Part shown: positions 41,990 to 51,363 of the stretch, piece after piece
How positions within the stretch are numbered: position 1 is the first letter of the stretch
Layout: each line of letters begins with the position of its first letter
NCBI GenBank assembly: GCA_964633445.1
Contig: CAZWFW010000002.1
Location: 1 to 51,363 of the forward strand
Direction: 5' to 3'
From: CAZWFW01 sp964633445
Lineage (GTDB): Archaea; Undinarchaeota; CAZWFW01
Length of the DNA: 51,363 bases
Notes under the pieces: model-generated
What the model saw: the letters and a program-made list of their open reading frames with translations, nothing else
What the model was told of the DNA's origin: nothing
Databases searched by the model: none
Program-made: the position numbers and the translations under genes

Positions 41990-43260
41990 GCGTGAAATTT
42001 GCGCATATAGCGGATGCACATTTAGGGTATGAGCAGTATCATTGGAGCTGGAGAGTTGATGATTTCAAACGAGTTTTTGAGGAGGCAATACAAAAAGCTG
42101 TCAAAGAAAAGGTAGATTTTATATTAATTGCTGGGGATCTGTTTCAAAAAAGCAATCCCGCACCCCAAATCATAAAAGACGTTATAGAAGTCCTTACAAT
42201 ACCAAAAAAAGAGGGTATTCCGATATTTGCGATTGAAGGTAATCACGATAAAACAATAAGAGATGTTTCAATTTATGATGTTTTAGAGTCCTTAGGCTTA
42301 ATATATACCGTTGGCTTAAAGAAGGCGAGAGTTGAGAGTAAGTATCAGGAAAGTATAAAAATATCTAGCAATTGGTATCTCGTGAAGGGTATATTTAGGG
42401 ATATCGAAATTTTCGGTATAAAATACATGACGAGAGCCTATCTCGAGAAGTTTCTACCATATCTGGGTGGGAATGGGAATAGTATTCTCATGCTACATCA
42501 GAGCATAAAAGAAATTGCAGATGTATCCAACATTCAGGGATACGAGCTTTCCTTAAGTGAATTGCCGAAAAATCATCTTTATTACGCTTTGGGTCACATC
42601 CACAGGTTTTGCATGCGAGAGGTAGATGGTGCCCCCTTAGTTTATCCAGGTTCGCTTGAAAGGTATGATTCCAAGGAATACTCCAAAAGAGTAGTATATG
42701 ATAGCGAACTAGCTATTGGCGAGGGTCAAAGGAAAGGTTTTATCATTGCAAATGACTTCAAACCAAAATTTGTTGGTGTTGGAGCAAGAGACCTCATTGA
42801 TATAATCATAAAGGCGGATAATTTTGAGGAGGCAATGAAAAAAATAGAGTGTGCTACTAGACATGTCAATTCTCAAAGTATAGTGAAGATGAAAGTTATT
42901 AGCAGAGCTACAATAAATTATTCTTTAGTCGAAGAAAAGTTGAGATCAAAGGGGATAAAAAATATCTGCTCCGTAACTTTTGAAATTCCAGATAGAGAAG
43001 GAGGGATGCCTGAAATCAAAAATGTATACGATTTCCTTGAAGACGATTTCGAGATAAAACTTTTTAACGAGCTTAAAGAGAAGGAAATGAGCGATGCAAA
43101 TTTAAGGAATATTGTTAACTTTATAAAAACTCGCTTCGATATGCATGATATCAAACCCCTAAAAGAGGAGGAGCCCGTTGAGGCAGGCAAAATTAAAATG
43201 AAGGGTACACTAAATCTTCTACAATTCCTGAAGAAGAATGTTCCTAATAAGGAGACTTGA
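41986..43260 (+). CDS. mre11: Mre11 nuclease
   Basis: This 424-residue phosphoesterase has the expected metal motifs: IADAHLGY (D and H), AGDLF, EGNHDK, and the later LMLHQ and ALGHIHR histidines. It cuts DNA ends with Rad50 as the core of the break-repair complex. The C-terminal tail (about 370-424) holds the Rad50-binding region. Its last 23 bases overlap the rad50 gene. Confidence 0.95.
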   Translation: MSVKFAHIADAHLGYEQYHWSWRVDDFKRVFEEAIQKAVKEKVDFILIAGDLFQKSNPAPQIIKDVIEVLTIPKKEGIPIFAIEGNHDKTIRDVSIYDVLESLGLIYTVGLKKARVESKYQESIKISSNWYLVKGIFRDIEIFGIKYMTRAYLEKFLPYLGGNGNSILMLHQSIKEIADVSNIQGYELSLSELPKNHLYYALGHIHRFCMREVDGAPLVYPGSLERYDSKEYSKRVVYDSELAIGEGQRKGFIIANDFKPKFVGVGARDLIDIIIKADNFEEAMKKIECATRHVNSQSIVKMKVISRATINYSLVEEKLRSKGIKNICSVTFEIPDREGGMPEIKNVYDFLEDDFEIKLFNELKEKEMSDANLRNIVNFIKTRFDMHDIKPLKEEEPVEAGKIKMKGTLNLLQFLKKNVPNKET

Positions 43261-45916
43261 GGTGGAGAATTTTAAATCACATAGAAACTCAAAAGTCCAC
43301 CTTAGCAGAGGCATAAACCTAATTGTAGGCAGAAACGGTGCTGGTAAGACATCCTTGCTAGAAGCTATACTTGTAGCGTTATATTGGCCAGAGCAATCGA
43401 TTATTAACCAGTATACGAAAAATTATCTGACAAGAGAAAATACTCCAGGATACAGAATAAAACTGGAGTTTGAATTAAATGGCAGAACATATGAGATTTT
43501 TAGGGATAGTGCCAGAGGATACTGTTATTTGAAAGAAAATGGTAAGCTGTTAGCGAGTTACGATAGGGATAGTAAGATAGCTAGATGGGTCAGAAGTTGG
43601 CTTGGTCCACCGCAGATTTTTATGAACGCCGCTTTTATAAGACAGGGAGAAATTGATGAGATTCTGAAAGATGATGACTCCAGAGAAAAAATCTTAAGGA
43701 AGATAACAGGAATTGAGGATATCGAGCTAGCTATAAAGAATCTTTCAGAAGTTATAAAATGCTTCAATTCTGAGAGAGAATCCTTGGAGAGAATGATAAG
43801 TATGAGCGCCGATTCTGAGGAGAGGCTAAGAAGTGTGAAAGATGATATAAAAAAATTGGAAATGCAGATTTCCGAAAAAGAAAGTTCACTTGAAAACGCT
43901 AAACGGTTACTATCGCATGTGGAGGAGAGATTAAAATATTTCGATGAATTGCATAAGGAAATTTGCGAGATGGAGGGCAAAAAAATTGAAGTAGAAAAAG
44001 AAAAAGACAAAACATCCGAAATTATTAAAACTATGGAGAACAGCCTAGAAGCTATCGATAAGGAAATAAGCAGCTTAACTATGAAATTGTCAAGAAGAAG
44101 CTCCCTTAAAGAGGAAATTGATAGATACATAAAGCTAAAAGAAATCTACAGCAAAGTATTTCCAGAAATTTCACAACTTAACGTTAAAATCGCTGAGTTA
44201 ACATCGCAAAAAAATGTTCTTTCGAAAAAAATTTCTGAAGTTGAGGAAGTGGAGAAGGAGTTGGAAAAATGCAGGAAAAATTTAGAATTACTTGAAGATG
44301 AGCTCAAAAATTTAAAAGAAAAGGAAGATTTTTGGAAGGATATCGAGATAAAGCTTGAGAAAAAGAGGGAATGTGAGAGCATTCTGGCTCAAAAAAACCT
44401 ACGCATCGAAGATGTAAATAAGTTATATGACGGACTGGTTCAAGCAAAAATCGAAAAAGAGAACATTCTCAAGGAAATCTCTAAATTTGAGGGTAAAAAA
44501 GAAAGATTGCTTGAGAGAAAGAAAAATTTATTAGAGGCAATAGAAAAACTGAAACAGGCTAAGGAGAGGTGTCCTGTATGTGAAAGTAAGCTAACTAAGG
44601 AGAGAAAGGAAAGATTGCTGAAAAATTATGAGGAGGATATAGCAAAAATAGAAGAGGAGGCAAAACAAATTAACAGCGATATTCTGTCACTAAAAAATTC
44701 ATTAAAGAGTTTGGAATTGCTAATAAAAAAAGACTCCGAAATCATCATGCTTAAAAATCATATAGAAACACTTAATTCTGTGGAATCCTTCCTTAAAGGC
44801 ATAGATCTCGATGAAATCGAGAGAGAAAAGAATAAAGCAGAAAAAATTAAGGAGGAGTATACGAAATTGGAGGGAAGGATCGCCAAGCTTGAGGAGATCG
44901 TAAGATGTCAGAATAAGGATGATTTGCTTGAAAAAATTTCAAAGATTAACGAAAAAATAAATTCTTTGCTAGCTAGAAAGGAAAACTTAGATAATTTGTT
45001 AAAACAAAAGGGATTCGAGACAATTGACGACCTTAAAAGTGAGCTCGAGAAATTAGAACCTCTATACGAAGAGTGGTTAAAACTTAAGGATGTAGAAAAT
45101 GAGTTGGAGAAGAGGGAGGATGCAAAAAGAAATATTGAGAAAAAAATTAGCGACTTGAGAGATGATCTTAAGAGATTATCTGATACCTTAAAAAACTTAG
45201 AAAACAAGTTAAATGGGCTATATGAGAAGTATGATAAAGATAAGCATGAATCTCTCCAAAAAGACTACGTAGAGCAAAGTAAATCCGTTGAAAGGATAAG
45301 AGCTGAGCTTGAAGGTCTTAAAAAGACCCTGAAATTACTTAAACAGGAACATGAGAGCTTAGAAAAGCAAATTGAAAAAGTTAAGAAATTTAGAAGAACG
45401 GTTAAAACTATTAACACGGAAATCCTACCTTTTCTTGAAAAATTTAAAATTAAGCTGAAGGAATGTAAAAGCAAGGTGTCTGAATACGCTTTAAAAACAG
45501 TTGAATTTGTGGCAAGTAAAATATTTGAGGAGCTTACCGATGGTAAGTATACTGGGATACGAATAAAATCTGTTGAGAACAAGAAGGGTACTAAAATAAA
45601 AATATTTGTTCTGTATCAGGGAAATGAACATGAGATTTCGTTTTTAAGTGGAGGCGAGACTATAGCGCTAGGAATAGCATTCAGACTTGCGCTATCTCTT
45701 TATGTTGCTGGAAGCTTGCCAATTCTAATTCTGGACGAGCCCACACCATTTTTAGATGAAGAAAGAAGAAGAAAGCTGATTGAGATAATGAACAATTACT
45801 TCAGAAGGATACCTCAAGTTATAGTTGTTTCTCACGATGAAGAGCTAAAAGATGCTGCAGATAAAATAATAAGGGTGAGTTTGCAAGGAAGTTCTTCCGA
45901 AGTTCTAGAAGAATGA
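43238..45916 (+). CDS. rad50: Rad50 ATPase
   Basis: This 892-residue SMC-like ATPase starts with VENFKSHRNS and the Walker A GRNGAGKTSLL near residue 31. Two long coiled coils flank a zinc hook CPVC at C445-C448, close to the centre. The C-terminal lobe carries the signature LSGGET and Walker B LILDEPTPFLD. It forms the tethering half of the Mre11-Rad50 complex. It overlaps the nurA start by four bases. Confidence 0.97.
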   Translation: MFLIRRLEVENFKSHRNSKVHLSRGINLIVGRNGAGKTSLLEAILVALYWPEQSIINQYTKNYLTRENTPGYRIKLEFELNGRTYEIFRDSARGYCYLKENGKLLASYDRDSKIARWVRSWLGPPQIFMNAAFIRQGEIDEILKDDDSREKILRKITGIEDIELAIKNLSEVIKCFNSERESLERMISMSADSEERLRSVKDDIKKLEMQISEKESSLENAKRLLSHVEERLKYFDELHKEICEMEGKKIEVEKEKDKTSEIIKTMENSLEAIDKEISSLTMKLSRRSSLKEEIDRYIKLKEIYSKVFPEISQLNVKIAELTSQKNVLSKKISEVEEVEKELEKCRKNLELLEDELKNLKEKEDFWKDIEIKLEKKRECESILAQKNLRIEDVNKLYDGLVQAKIEKENILKEISKFEGKKERLLERKKNLLEAIEKLKQAKERCPVCESKLTKERKERLLKNYEEDIAKIEEEAKQINSDILSLKNSLKSLELLIKKDSEIIMLKNHIETLNSVESFLKGIDLDEIEREKNKAEKIKEEYTKLEGRIAKLEEIVRCQNKDDLLEKISKINEKINSLLARKENLDNLLKQKGFETIDDLKSELEKLEPLYEEWLKLKDVENELEKREDAKRNIEKKISDLRDDLKRLSDTLKNLENKLNGLYEKYDKDKHESLQKDYVEQSKSVERIRAELEGLKKTLKLLKQEHESLEKQIEKVKKFRRTVKTINTEILPFLEKFKIKLKECKSKVSEYALKTVEFVASKIFEELTDGKYTGIRIKSVENKKGTKIKIFVLYQGNEHEISFLSGGETIALGIAFRLALSLYVAGSLPILILDEPTPFLDEERRRKLIEIMNNYFRRIPQVIVVSHDEELKDAADKIIRVSLQGSSSEVLEE

Positions 45917-46968
45917 AATTTAGGGATATTTATTTAGAAACAGTGAGAAGCCGTCTTGAAGAAAGGTATAGATTAGCTGTAAAAGTAAAGGATTTACTTA
46001 AGGAGGAAATCAGTTGGAGGCCCTTACCAAAACCTAAAAATTGCGAGACATATGCAGTGGATGGGAGCAGAATTGCAAGAAGGTTGAGCGGAGCTATAAT
46101 CTATATGATTTCCTCCGTAGCCTTCGGTTCGGATTTGAAGGAATGCTTACACTCAAATATTATGAATTTTCCCGATGTTTTATCAGATAATAGGCTCGAG
46201 CTATATATGCAGCTTCTAGAAACAAAACTTGCCTCCACGCTTGACTCCAAGCTAATAATAATGGATGGTTCGCTAAGTAAATTAATTCAGGCGGTAAAAA
46301 TCTCTGACCATAAATTTTATAGCATAGAGAGATTTTTGAAAGTCATTAATGATAATTGGAAGAAATTTAAGGAAGGCATCGCAAATAACGAAATACCTAC
46401 TAATGTTTTTGCTTTTGAAAAAATAAAGAACAAGGAGGCAGCACTGTTTTGCGAGAGGCTTGAGCTTCTGTTTGCCCTAGATAAACTTCTCCAGAAGGAT
46501 GTTGTCTATGTTGCCAAGACATCCTACAACAACAGCTTAGTTAGCAGATTTACGGATACTTTATCAGACATCCCGGTTGTTGAACTTCTTGCAAAGGAGC
46601 AGTTTGGATTCGAGAGGGAGGCTTATTTACCATTTTCGCAAAATGTAAGTGCTGAGATTCCTGTAGAGCTTCTAAATATCTTTCAAAACATAAAAGAGGT
46701 TATCGGAAATATCAGCTCAGCGTATATAAGATTTCAGGATTACGGGAACATTTATTTGTTGGAAAGTAATTGTGAAGCGGATGATAACCTTATTGCAAAA
46801 TTGCTTGAACACAGGTACGGAGATTACCTCTTTCCACTACTTATGGCTGATAAATTATGTAAAATAAGAAAAAAGGATTTAAAGAAATATGCGGAAGTAA
46901 TTACCAGCACTTTGGAGGAAAAATATCTGCCTTTTATAAAATATGGAAGAGAGCCCCTGGAGATTTAA
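45913..46968 (+). CDS. nurA: NurA 5'-3' nuclease
   Basis: This 351-residue protein has the family motif YAVDGSR near residue 48 with the first metal aspartate, IIMDGSL near residue 115 with the second, and further acidic residues near the C-terminus. NurA with HerA degrades the 5' strand during end resection. It is the last gene of the herA-mre11-rad50-nurA unit. The stop is 70 bases before carB. Confidence 0.93.
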   Translation: MKFRDIYLETVRSRLEERYRLAVKVKDLLKEEISWRPLPKPKNCETYAVDGSRIARRLSGAIIYMISSVAFGSDLKECLHSNIMNFPDVLSDNRLELYMQLLETKLASTLDSKLIIMDGSLSKLIQAVKISDHKFYSIERFLKVINDNWKKFKEGIANNEIPTNVFAFEKIKNKEAALFCERLELLFALDKLLQKDVVYVAKTSYNNSLVSRFTDTLSDIPVVELLAKEQFGFEREAYLPFSQNVSAEIPVELLNIFQNIKEVIGNISSAYIRFQDYGNIYLLESNCEADDNLIAKLLEHRYGDYLFPLLMADKLCKIRKKDLKKYAEVITSTLEEKYLPFIKYGREPLEI

Positions 46969-47038
46969 GAACTCCATCAGTTTCTCTTCTGCAATTGCTA
47001 TCTTTATTTAAAACCTTATTATTATTCTAAATTTTAAA

Positions 47039-50000
47039 ATGCCAAAACGTGAGGATCTAAAAAAGATTATGGTTATCGGATCAGGCCCAATAGTTATTGG
47101 GCAAGCTGCCGAATTTGACTATTCTGGAAGCCAAGCATGCAAAGCTCTGAGGGAGGACGGTTATGAGGTAATTCTCGTTAATTCCAATCCTGCAACTATA
47201 ATGACGGATCCGCAGATGGCTGATAAAATATACATAGAGCCTTTAACCGCAAGAATCGTTGCAAAGATTATCGCAAAGGAAAAGCCGGATGCTTTATTAC
47301 CAACACTAGGTGGACAAACAGCCTTGAACATTGCCGCCGAGTTGTATGAAGAAGGGGTTTTGGAGAAATACGGGGTTGAGCTTATCGGTGCGAAATTTGA
47401 AGCAATTAAAAAAGCTGAGGATAGGGATGAGTTTAGGAAAGCTATGAAAAATGTTGGAATCAAGGTGCCTGAGAGTGGTATCGCATATAGCATTGATGAG
47501 GCCTTAGAAATTGCTGAAAGAATCGGTTATCCTGTTATCATCAGGCCGGCTTATTGCCTAGGAGGTACTGGAGGTGGTGTGGCATACAATAAAAATGAGT
47601 TGGTGGAGGTTGCTAAAAGAGGGTTGAAGGTAAGTAGAATAGGACAGATTCTAGTGGAACAAAGCTTAATCGGATGGAAGGAATATGAGCTTGAAGTTAT
47701 GCGAGATCTAGCTGATAACGTTGTTATAATTTGCTCAATTGAAAACTTTGATCCAATGGGAGTGCATACTGGTGATAGCATTACTGTAGCACCAGCTCAA
47801 ACGTTAACTGATAAAGAATATCAAACGCTTAGGGATGCCGCAATTGCGATAATAAGGGAAATTGGCGTAGAGACTGGGGGTAGCAATATACAGTTCGCTG
47901 TTAATCCAGATAACGGAGAATTTATGGCTATTGAAATTAATCCCAGAGTATCCAGAAGTTCAGCTTTAGCAAGCAAAGCTACTGGGTTTCCTATCGCAAA
48001 GATTGCTGCAAAGCTGGCAATAGGTTATACGCTTGATGAATTACCAAACGACATAACTAAAGAGACGCCAGCAAGCTTTGAGCCTACAATTGATTATGTT
48101 GCTGTTAAAATTCCTCGCTTTGCCTTTGACAAATTTCCAGATGCAGAGGATGAGCTAACAACACAAATGAAGAGTGTTGGAGAAGTGATGGCTATTGGTA
48201 GAACTTTCGAAGAAGCATTGCAAAAGGCCATAAGGAGCTTGGAAATTGGGAGATTTGGATTTGCAGATGGTAGAGAAAGGAATGTTAACGAAATAATCAA
48301 GCAAGAAATAATTGAAAAATTAAAGAAACCAAACTCTCAAAGGCTTTTCTATATCTATTACGCATTTAAGAAAGGGTTTAGCGTTGAAGAAGTTTATAGG
48401 TTAACCTTCATTGATAAGTGGTTTTTAGAAAAAATAAGAAATATCATTCGTACCGAGGAAAAACTGCGCAAATACAACATTAAAAATGTTCCAAAGAAAT
48501 TGGTTAGGGAAGCTAAGAGGATGGGATTTTCTGATAGGCAACTAGCGTATTTGCTTAAAACTTCTGAGAGGAAGATAAGAAACTTTAGAAAAAGGAACGG
48601 TATAGTTGCTGTGTATAAGATGGTTGATACCTGTGCAGCAGAATTCGAAGCGAAAACTCCATATTACTACTCAACTTATGAAAAAGAGAATGATGCCAGG
48701 CCAACTAAACGTAAAAAGGTTATAATTCTTGGTTCAGGACCGAATAGAATTGGTCAGGGTATAGAATTTGATTACTGCTGCGTGCACTGCGTTTTTTCGT
48801 TACAAGAGGAGGGTTATGAGGCGATAATGGTAAACTGCAATCCTGAAACTGTGAGTACTGATTACGATACCTCAGACAGGTTGTACATTGAGCCAATAAC
48901 TTATGAGGATGTTATGAACATTGTCGAAAACGAGAAGCCGGAAGGTGTTGTGGTGCAATTTGGAGGGCAAACCCCCTTAAATATTGCTAACGATTTGGCA
49001 AAATCTGGAGTAACTATTTTTGGCACACACGCCGAAGCTATTGATAAAGCTGAAGATAGGGATAGATTTGCAAGACTGCTGCGTAAGCTTAAGATTCCAA
49101 TGCCTAAGTATGGTATTGCATACTCATTTGAACAAGCTAAAAAAATTGCTAAACGTTTAGGCTACCCAGTACTTGTAAGGCCTAGCTATGTGCTTGGCGG
49201 TAGGGCAATGGAGGTGGTTTATGACGAGGAGGCGTTAGAAAATTATATTAATATTGCTCTGGAAGTAGCCCCAGATAAGCCAATTTTAATTGATAAGTTT
49301 CTTGAGGATGCCATCGAATGCGAGGTTGATGCACTTTGTGATGGCGAAAATGTTATTATAGGCGGTATTATGGAGCACATTGAGGAGGCTGGAGTGCATA
49401 GCGGTGATTCCGCTTGCGTATTGCCGCCAATAACTCTGCAAAGGGAAATAATAGGAAAAATTGTTGAATATACTCGCAAAATTTCCCTAGTGCTAAATGT
49501 CATTGGGTTAATCAATATACAGTTTGCTATAAAGGATGGTACCGTATATGTACTTGAGGCAAACCCAAGGGCTAGCAGAACGGTACCTTTTGTTAGCAAA
49601 GCTACCGGCATACCGTTAGCAAAAATTGCGGCTAAGTTATTAATCGGCAAGAAATTGAAGGATTTGAATGTTAGAGAAAAGCTTAAATTAAGCTATGTTG
49701 CTGTTAAGAAGCCAGTCTTTCCGTTCAGCAAACTGCCTGGTGTAGATCCCTACCTTGGCCCAGAAATGAAGTCTACAGGTGAGGTCATGGGTGTTGACAA
49801 AGACTTTGGTATAGCATATTACAAAGCTGAGCTTGCAGCAGGTACAAAATTGCCAAGTAAGGGTAATGTCGTTATTAGTGTCAGAGATAAAGATAAACCA
49901 AAAGTTGTTAACATTGCAAGGAAGTTGAAAGCTTTAGGGTTCAAAATCTATGCTACTAGAGGTACTGCAAGGTACCTTAAGGAACATGGCATAGTTTGCA

Positions 50001-50257
50001 AAGAAGTGCTTAAAGTTAGTGAAGGCAGACCAAACATTGTTGATAACATAATTAACGGTAAAATAGATATGGTAATTAATACGCCCAGTGGAAGGGGCGC
50101 AAAAACTGATGGTTATTATATTCGCAGAACTGCTATAGATTACAATATCCCCTACATAACAACAATTGCTGGAGCTATGGCAGCATGCAAAGGAATTGAA
50201 GCTATTAAGAAAGGAAAACTTGATGTTATGGCTTTGCAGGAGTATTATAAGCTTTAG
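47039..50257 (+). CDS. carB: carbamoyl-phosphate synthase large subunit
   Basis: This is a full-length 1072-residue CarB with two ATP-grasp halves. The first starts KIMVIGSGPIVIGQAAEFDY. The second starts VIILGSGPNRIGQGIEFDY, and each half has a GGT/GGR-type ATP loop. An oligomerisation domain lies between and a C-terminal MGS domain (FKIYATRGTARYL) binds allosteric effectors. It makes carbamoyl phosphate for arginine and pyrimidines with CarA, which is not in the window. In some methanogens carB is split in two, but here it is intact. Confidence 0.97.
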   Translation: MPKREDLKKIMVIGSGPIVIGQAAEFDYSGSQACKALREDGYEVILVNSNPATIMTDPQMADKIYIEPLTARIVAKIIAKEKPDALLPTLGGQTALNIAAELYEEGVLEKYGVELIGAKFEAIKKAEDRDEFRKAMKNVGIKVPESGIAYSIDEALEIAERIGYPVIIRPAYCLGGTGGGVAYNKNELVEVAKRGLKVSRIGQILVEQSLIGWKEYELEVMRDLADNVVIICSIENFDPMGVHTGDSITVAPAQTLTDKEYQTLRDAAIAIIREIGVETGGSNIQFAVNPDNGEFMAIEINPRVSRSSALASKATGFPIAKIAAKLAIGYTLDELPNDITKETPASFEPTIDYVAVKIPRFAFDKFPDAEDELTTQMKSVGEVMAIGRTFEEALQKAIRSLEIGRFGFADGRERNVNEIIKQEIIEKLKKPNSQRLFYIYYAFKKGFSVEEVYRLTFIDKWFLEKIRNIIRTEEKLRKYNIKNVPKKLVREAKRMGFSDRQLAYLLKTSERKIRNFRKRNGIVAVYKMVDTCAAEFEAKTPYYYSTYEKENDARPTKRKKVIILGSGPNRIGQGIEFDYCCVHCVFSLQEEGYEAIMVNCNPETVSTDYDTSDRLYIEPITYEDVMNIVENEKPEGVVVQFGGQTPLNIANDLAKSGVTIFGTHAEAIDKAEDRDRFARLLRKLKIPMPKYGIAYSFEQAKKIAKRLGYPVLVRPSYVLGGRAMEVVYDEEALENYINIALEVAPDKPILIDKFLEDAIECEVDALCDGENVIIGGIMEHIEEAGVHSGDSACVLPPITLQREIIGKIVEYTRKISLVLNVIGLINIQFAIKDGTVYVLEANPRASRTVPFVSKATGIPLAKIAAKLLIGKKLKDLNVREKLKLSYVAVKKPVFPFSKLPGVDPYLGPEMKSTGEVMGVDKDFGIAYYKAELAAGTKLPSKGNVVISVRDKDKPKVVNIARKLKALGFKIYATRGTARYLKEHGIVCKEVLKVSEGRPNIVDNIINGKIDMVINTPSGRGAKTDGYYIRRTAIDYNIPYITTIAGAMAACKGIEAIKKGKLDVMALQEYYKL

Positions 50258-50295
50258 AATTTTTAATTTAGTTTTTCACTAATTTAATTTTTTTC
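50258..50295 (+). terminator. T-rich terminator after carB
   Basis: After the carB stop come three T tracts (ttttt at 50262, ttttt near 50273 and ttttttt near 50289). Archaeal transcription commonly stops at such T runs without a hairpin. It separates carB from the convergent HTH gene. Confidence 0.45.
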
Positions 50296-50322
50296 ACGGC
50301 TGTAAATGGTGAGTAGAAAGTT

Positions 50323-50631
50323 TTACCCCACTTTTGCAAGCTCAACAATCCTCCTTAATTTCTCTTTTAACTCTTCAACCTCCTTTTCTTTCTCTTTTAA
50401 TTTCTTTTTAAATTCCTCAACTTCCTCACCAGCTAAGATCTCCAATTTAACACCCTCCCTTAAAAATTTTCGGTAAGTCTCAAGAACTAGCTGACCGGCT
50501 TTACTTTTACCTTGCAAATGATTTCTTACTGTTGACTCAGTCCTCCCAATATCCTCGGCAATCTGGCTTAACGTCATGCCTGCTTTCTGTCTTGCAAGTG
50601 CGGCTGCAGCTATGCCAATGAGTCTATCCAA
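50323..50631 (-). CDS. HTH DNA-binding protein with C-terminal coiled coil
   Basis: This 102-residue protein has a helix-turn-helix in LSQIAEDIGRTESTVRNHLQGKSKAGQLV (residues about 20-48) and a charged C-terminal helix (EEFKKKLKEKEKEVEELKEKLR) that should form a coiled coil. Its start overlaps the 3' end of the upstream KaiC-like gene by 22 bases. Paired HTH and KaiC-like genes occur in archaea, and the HTH protein may regulate or be regulated with the ATPase. No family name is certain. Confidence 0.7.
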   Translation of the reverse strand: MDRLIGIAAAALARQKAGMTLSQIAEDIGRTESTVRNHLQGKSKAGQLVLETYRKFLREGVKLEILAGEEVEEFKKKLKEKEKEVEELKEKLRRIVELAKVG

Positions 50632-51127
50632 GTTAATCTTTCTGAAGGATCTCTTAGCATCTCAAGGACGTCTTTCCTGAAAAGTGTGCCTAAAAGCAAA
50701 GCAATCTCAAGCTTGTGTATCTCTCCTCTACCAACGGGGTTTAAGTTTATCTCCATACTAAACCACCTCAAATCTCCTGCCCATCTTAACAACTTTGTCA
50801 GATGAACAATTATGCCTTTGTCAGTTATATCGAAGGGATGTCTGCGCATTGAATGCTTAGTCCCTCTCATCTTCCAAATTATCATACTCCTTTTCAGTTC
50901 CCCATCCACCTCATCAAGATCAAGCCTAATAATACCATCAGCTATGTGCTCTACACCAGGACCTCCAAATCCGCGCTCAGCAACGCTAACTTGGGAAACA
51001 AGAAAACTCGTTGTACCAGTACCAGATAAAACCTTTTTTAATTGCATAACAACGCTTCTGGCAATTGCTGGTTTAGCTAAGTAAAGAGTTGTTACACTAT
51101 CAATTACCACCCTTCTAGCATTAACAT
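50610..51127 (-). pseudogene. KaiC/RadA-like RecA-superfamily ATPase, 5' part cut off
   Basis: About 172 codons remain. The open frame runs up to the TnpB element border at 51127-51128 with no start codon of its own (a GTG at 51110 is not a natural start). It has the Walker B VVIDSVTTLYL at its N-terminal end, GTTSFLVSQVSV, EHIADGIIRLDLDEVDGEL and MRGTKHS, which are KaiC-like motifs. The Walker A half is missing, lost or on the far side of the element outside the window. It overlaps the HTH gene. Confidence 0.75.
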
Positions 51128-51363
51128 CCGTTCTCTCCTCAAGGTGGTTTAAGGAATAAGTAGTAGCATTTAACCACCTTGAGGGGTTCTCCCGTTCCGT
51201 CTGGCTTTATAAGCCAGACTTCATCAGGGAGCGTTCGGGGGGAACGGAACTCCCACATCCCGACTTGAAAATATTAAGAGTTGCTACGACGTCTCTATCA
51301 AATGTTATTCCACATCTATTGCATTTCACCAGCCTCTGCTCATTCGGGTTTAATCTGCACCCA
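51128..51363 (-). mobile_element. IS200/IS605-IS1341 type element, right end and tnpB 3' part
   Basis: The element reads leftward and enters from beyond the window. Its right end at 51128 abuts the interrupted KaiC-like gene. Hairpins ctcaaggtggtt/aaccaccttgag (51138-51149 with 51172-51183) and gtctggct/agccagac are seen, as in the copy at 36513-36644. The tnpB 3' end lies inside. The left end is outside the window. Confidence 0.8.
51207..51363 (-). CDS. tnpB: TnpB RNA-guided nuclease, C-terminal part (partial)
   Basis: The window ends inside this gene. The visible part contains a zinc-ribbon CNRCG following an earlier cysteine, then ITFDRDVVATLNIFKSGCG, the standard TnpB C-terminus with the last RuvC aspartate in DRD. 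It continues to SSVPPERSLMKSGL and stops at 51207. The catalytic D and zinc ligands are intact, so the full gene may be functional. Confidence 0.85.
   Translation of the reverse strand, partial: GCRLNPNEQRLVKCNRCGITFDRDVVATLNIFKSGCGSSVPPERSLMKSGL

Noticed and set aside
43558..45582. Several minus-strand ORFs under rad50
   Set aside because: They are shadows of the long coiled-coil codon pattern and are serine/leucine/phenylalanine-rich with no family motif.

Overview
The window is archaeal, AT-rich, and probably from a thermophile placed among or near the Euryarchaeota. Support comes from archaeal-type genes: Pth2, Trm-G10-type tRNA methyltransferase, TrmI, Rio2, pantoate kinase, a Hef-type helicase/nuclease, the HerA-Mre11-Rad50-NurA repair operon, a HARP-type protein-only RNase P, and an S-layer protein with the N- and C-terminal domains seen in methanococci and thermococci. 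I cannot name the lineage. A 100-N gap at 34114-34213, flanked by an exact 55-base duplication, shows the sequence is a scaffold of short-read contigs, so it is probably a metagenome or draft assembly.

Layout. 1-5071: tRNA-Arg, pth2 with the AmmeMemoRadiSam radical-SAM gene, two tRNA-Ser genes, a polysaccharide flippase and a tRNA m2G10 methyltransferase. 5086-5640: an internally deleted TnpB element. 5780-11546: a deacetylase-fold enzyme, HARP RNase P coupled to guaB, a divergent hpt-gatB pair, and a DUF996-like membrane protein. 11650-11885: a structured TnpB-element remnant. 11894-18860: hypD, then a surface-glycan island (Wzy-like polymerase, DUF4330-like protein, C5-epimerase-like protein, GlcNAc-1-P transferase-like enzyme, DUF354 protein) and a Na+/H+ antiporter. 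18933-22179: a Hef encoded as two adjacent ORFs, pantoate kinase and tRNA-Gly. 22184-25033: orphan ORFs, tRNA-Leu, a decayed HEPN gene, an unknown protein and a VapBC-type pair. 25030-27910: a eukaryote-type (GT3) glycogen synthase with a GalT-like enzyme. 27924-28638: a HEPN-MNT pair. 28672-30801: the S-layer protein. 30967-33563: pyrB, trmI, a frameshifted antitoxin gene and the AMMECR1 gene. 33590-36644: decayed VapBC, an ATPase across the scaffold gap, a candidate structured RNA, a second HEPN-MNT pair and a solo TnpB-element end. 36688-40228: rio2, two isolated group-4-hydrogenase/complex-I-like subunits in convergent orientation, an eight-cysteine secreted protein and a YchF GTPase. 40400-50257: herA-mre11-rad50-nurA and full-length carB. 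50323-51363: an HTH regulator and a KaiC-like ATPase gene cut at its 5' side by a TnpB element that runs off the window.

The conserved genes form short, tightly overlapped operons (ATGA junctions at guaB/HARP, Wzy/hypD, herA/mre11 and rad50/nurA). Between them lie toxin-antitoxin relics and at least four, possibly five, 3' ends of IS200/IS605-IS1341-type (TnpB) elements. Two of these, 14.6 kb apart, are nearly identical. In most of them the tnpB gene is lost while the hairpin-rich end survives. That end is where omega RNAs of the TnpB family are normally encoded, so these relics, together with a separate three-helix RNA candidate at 35521-35615, are the least ordinary signals here. I found no CRISPR array and no clearly new multi-gene system.
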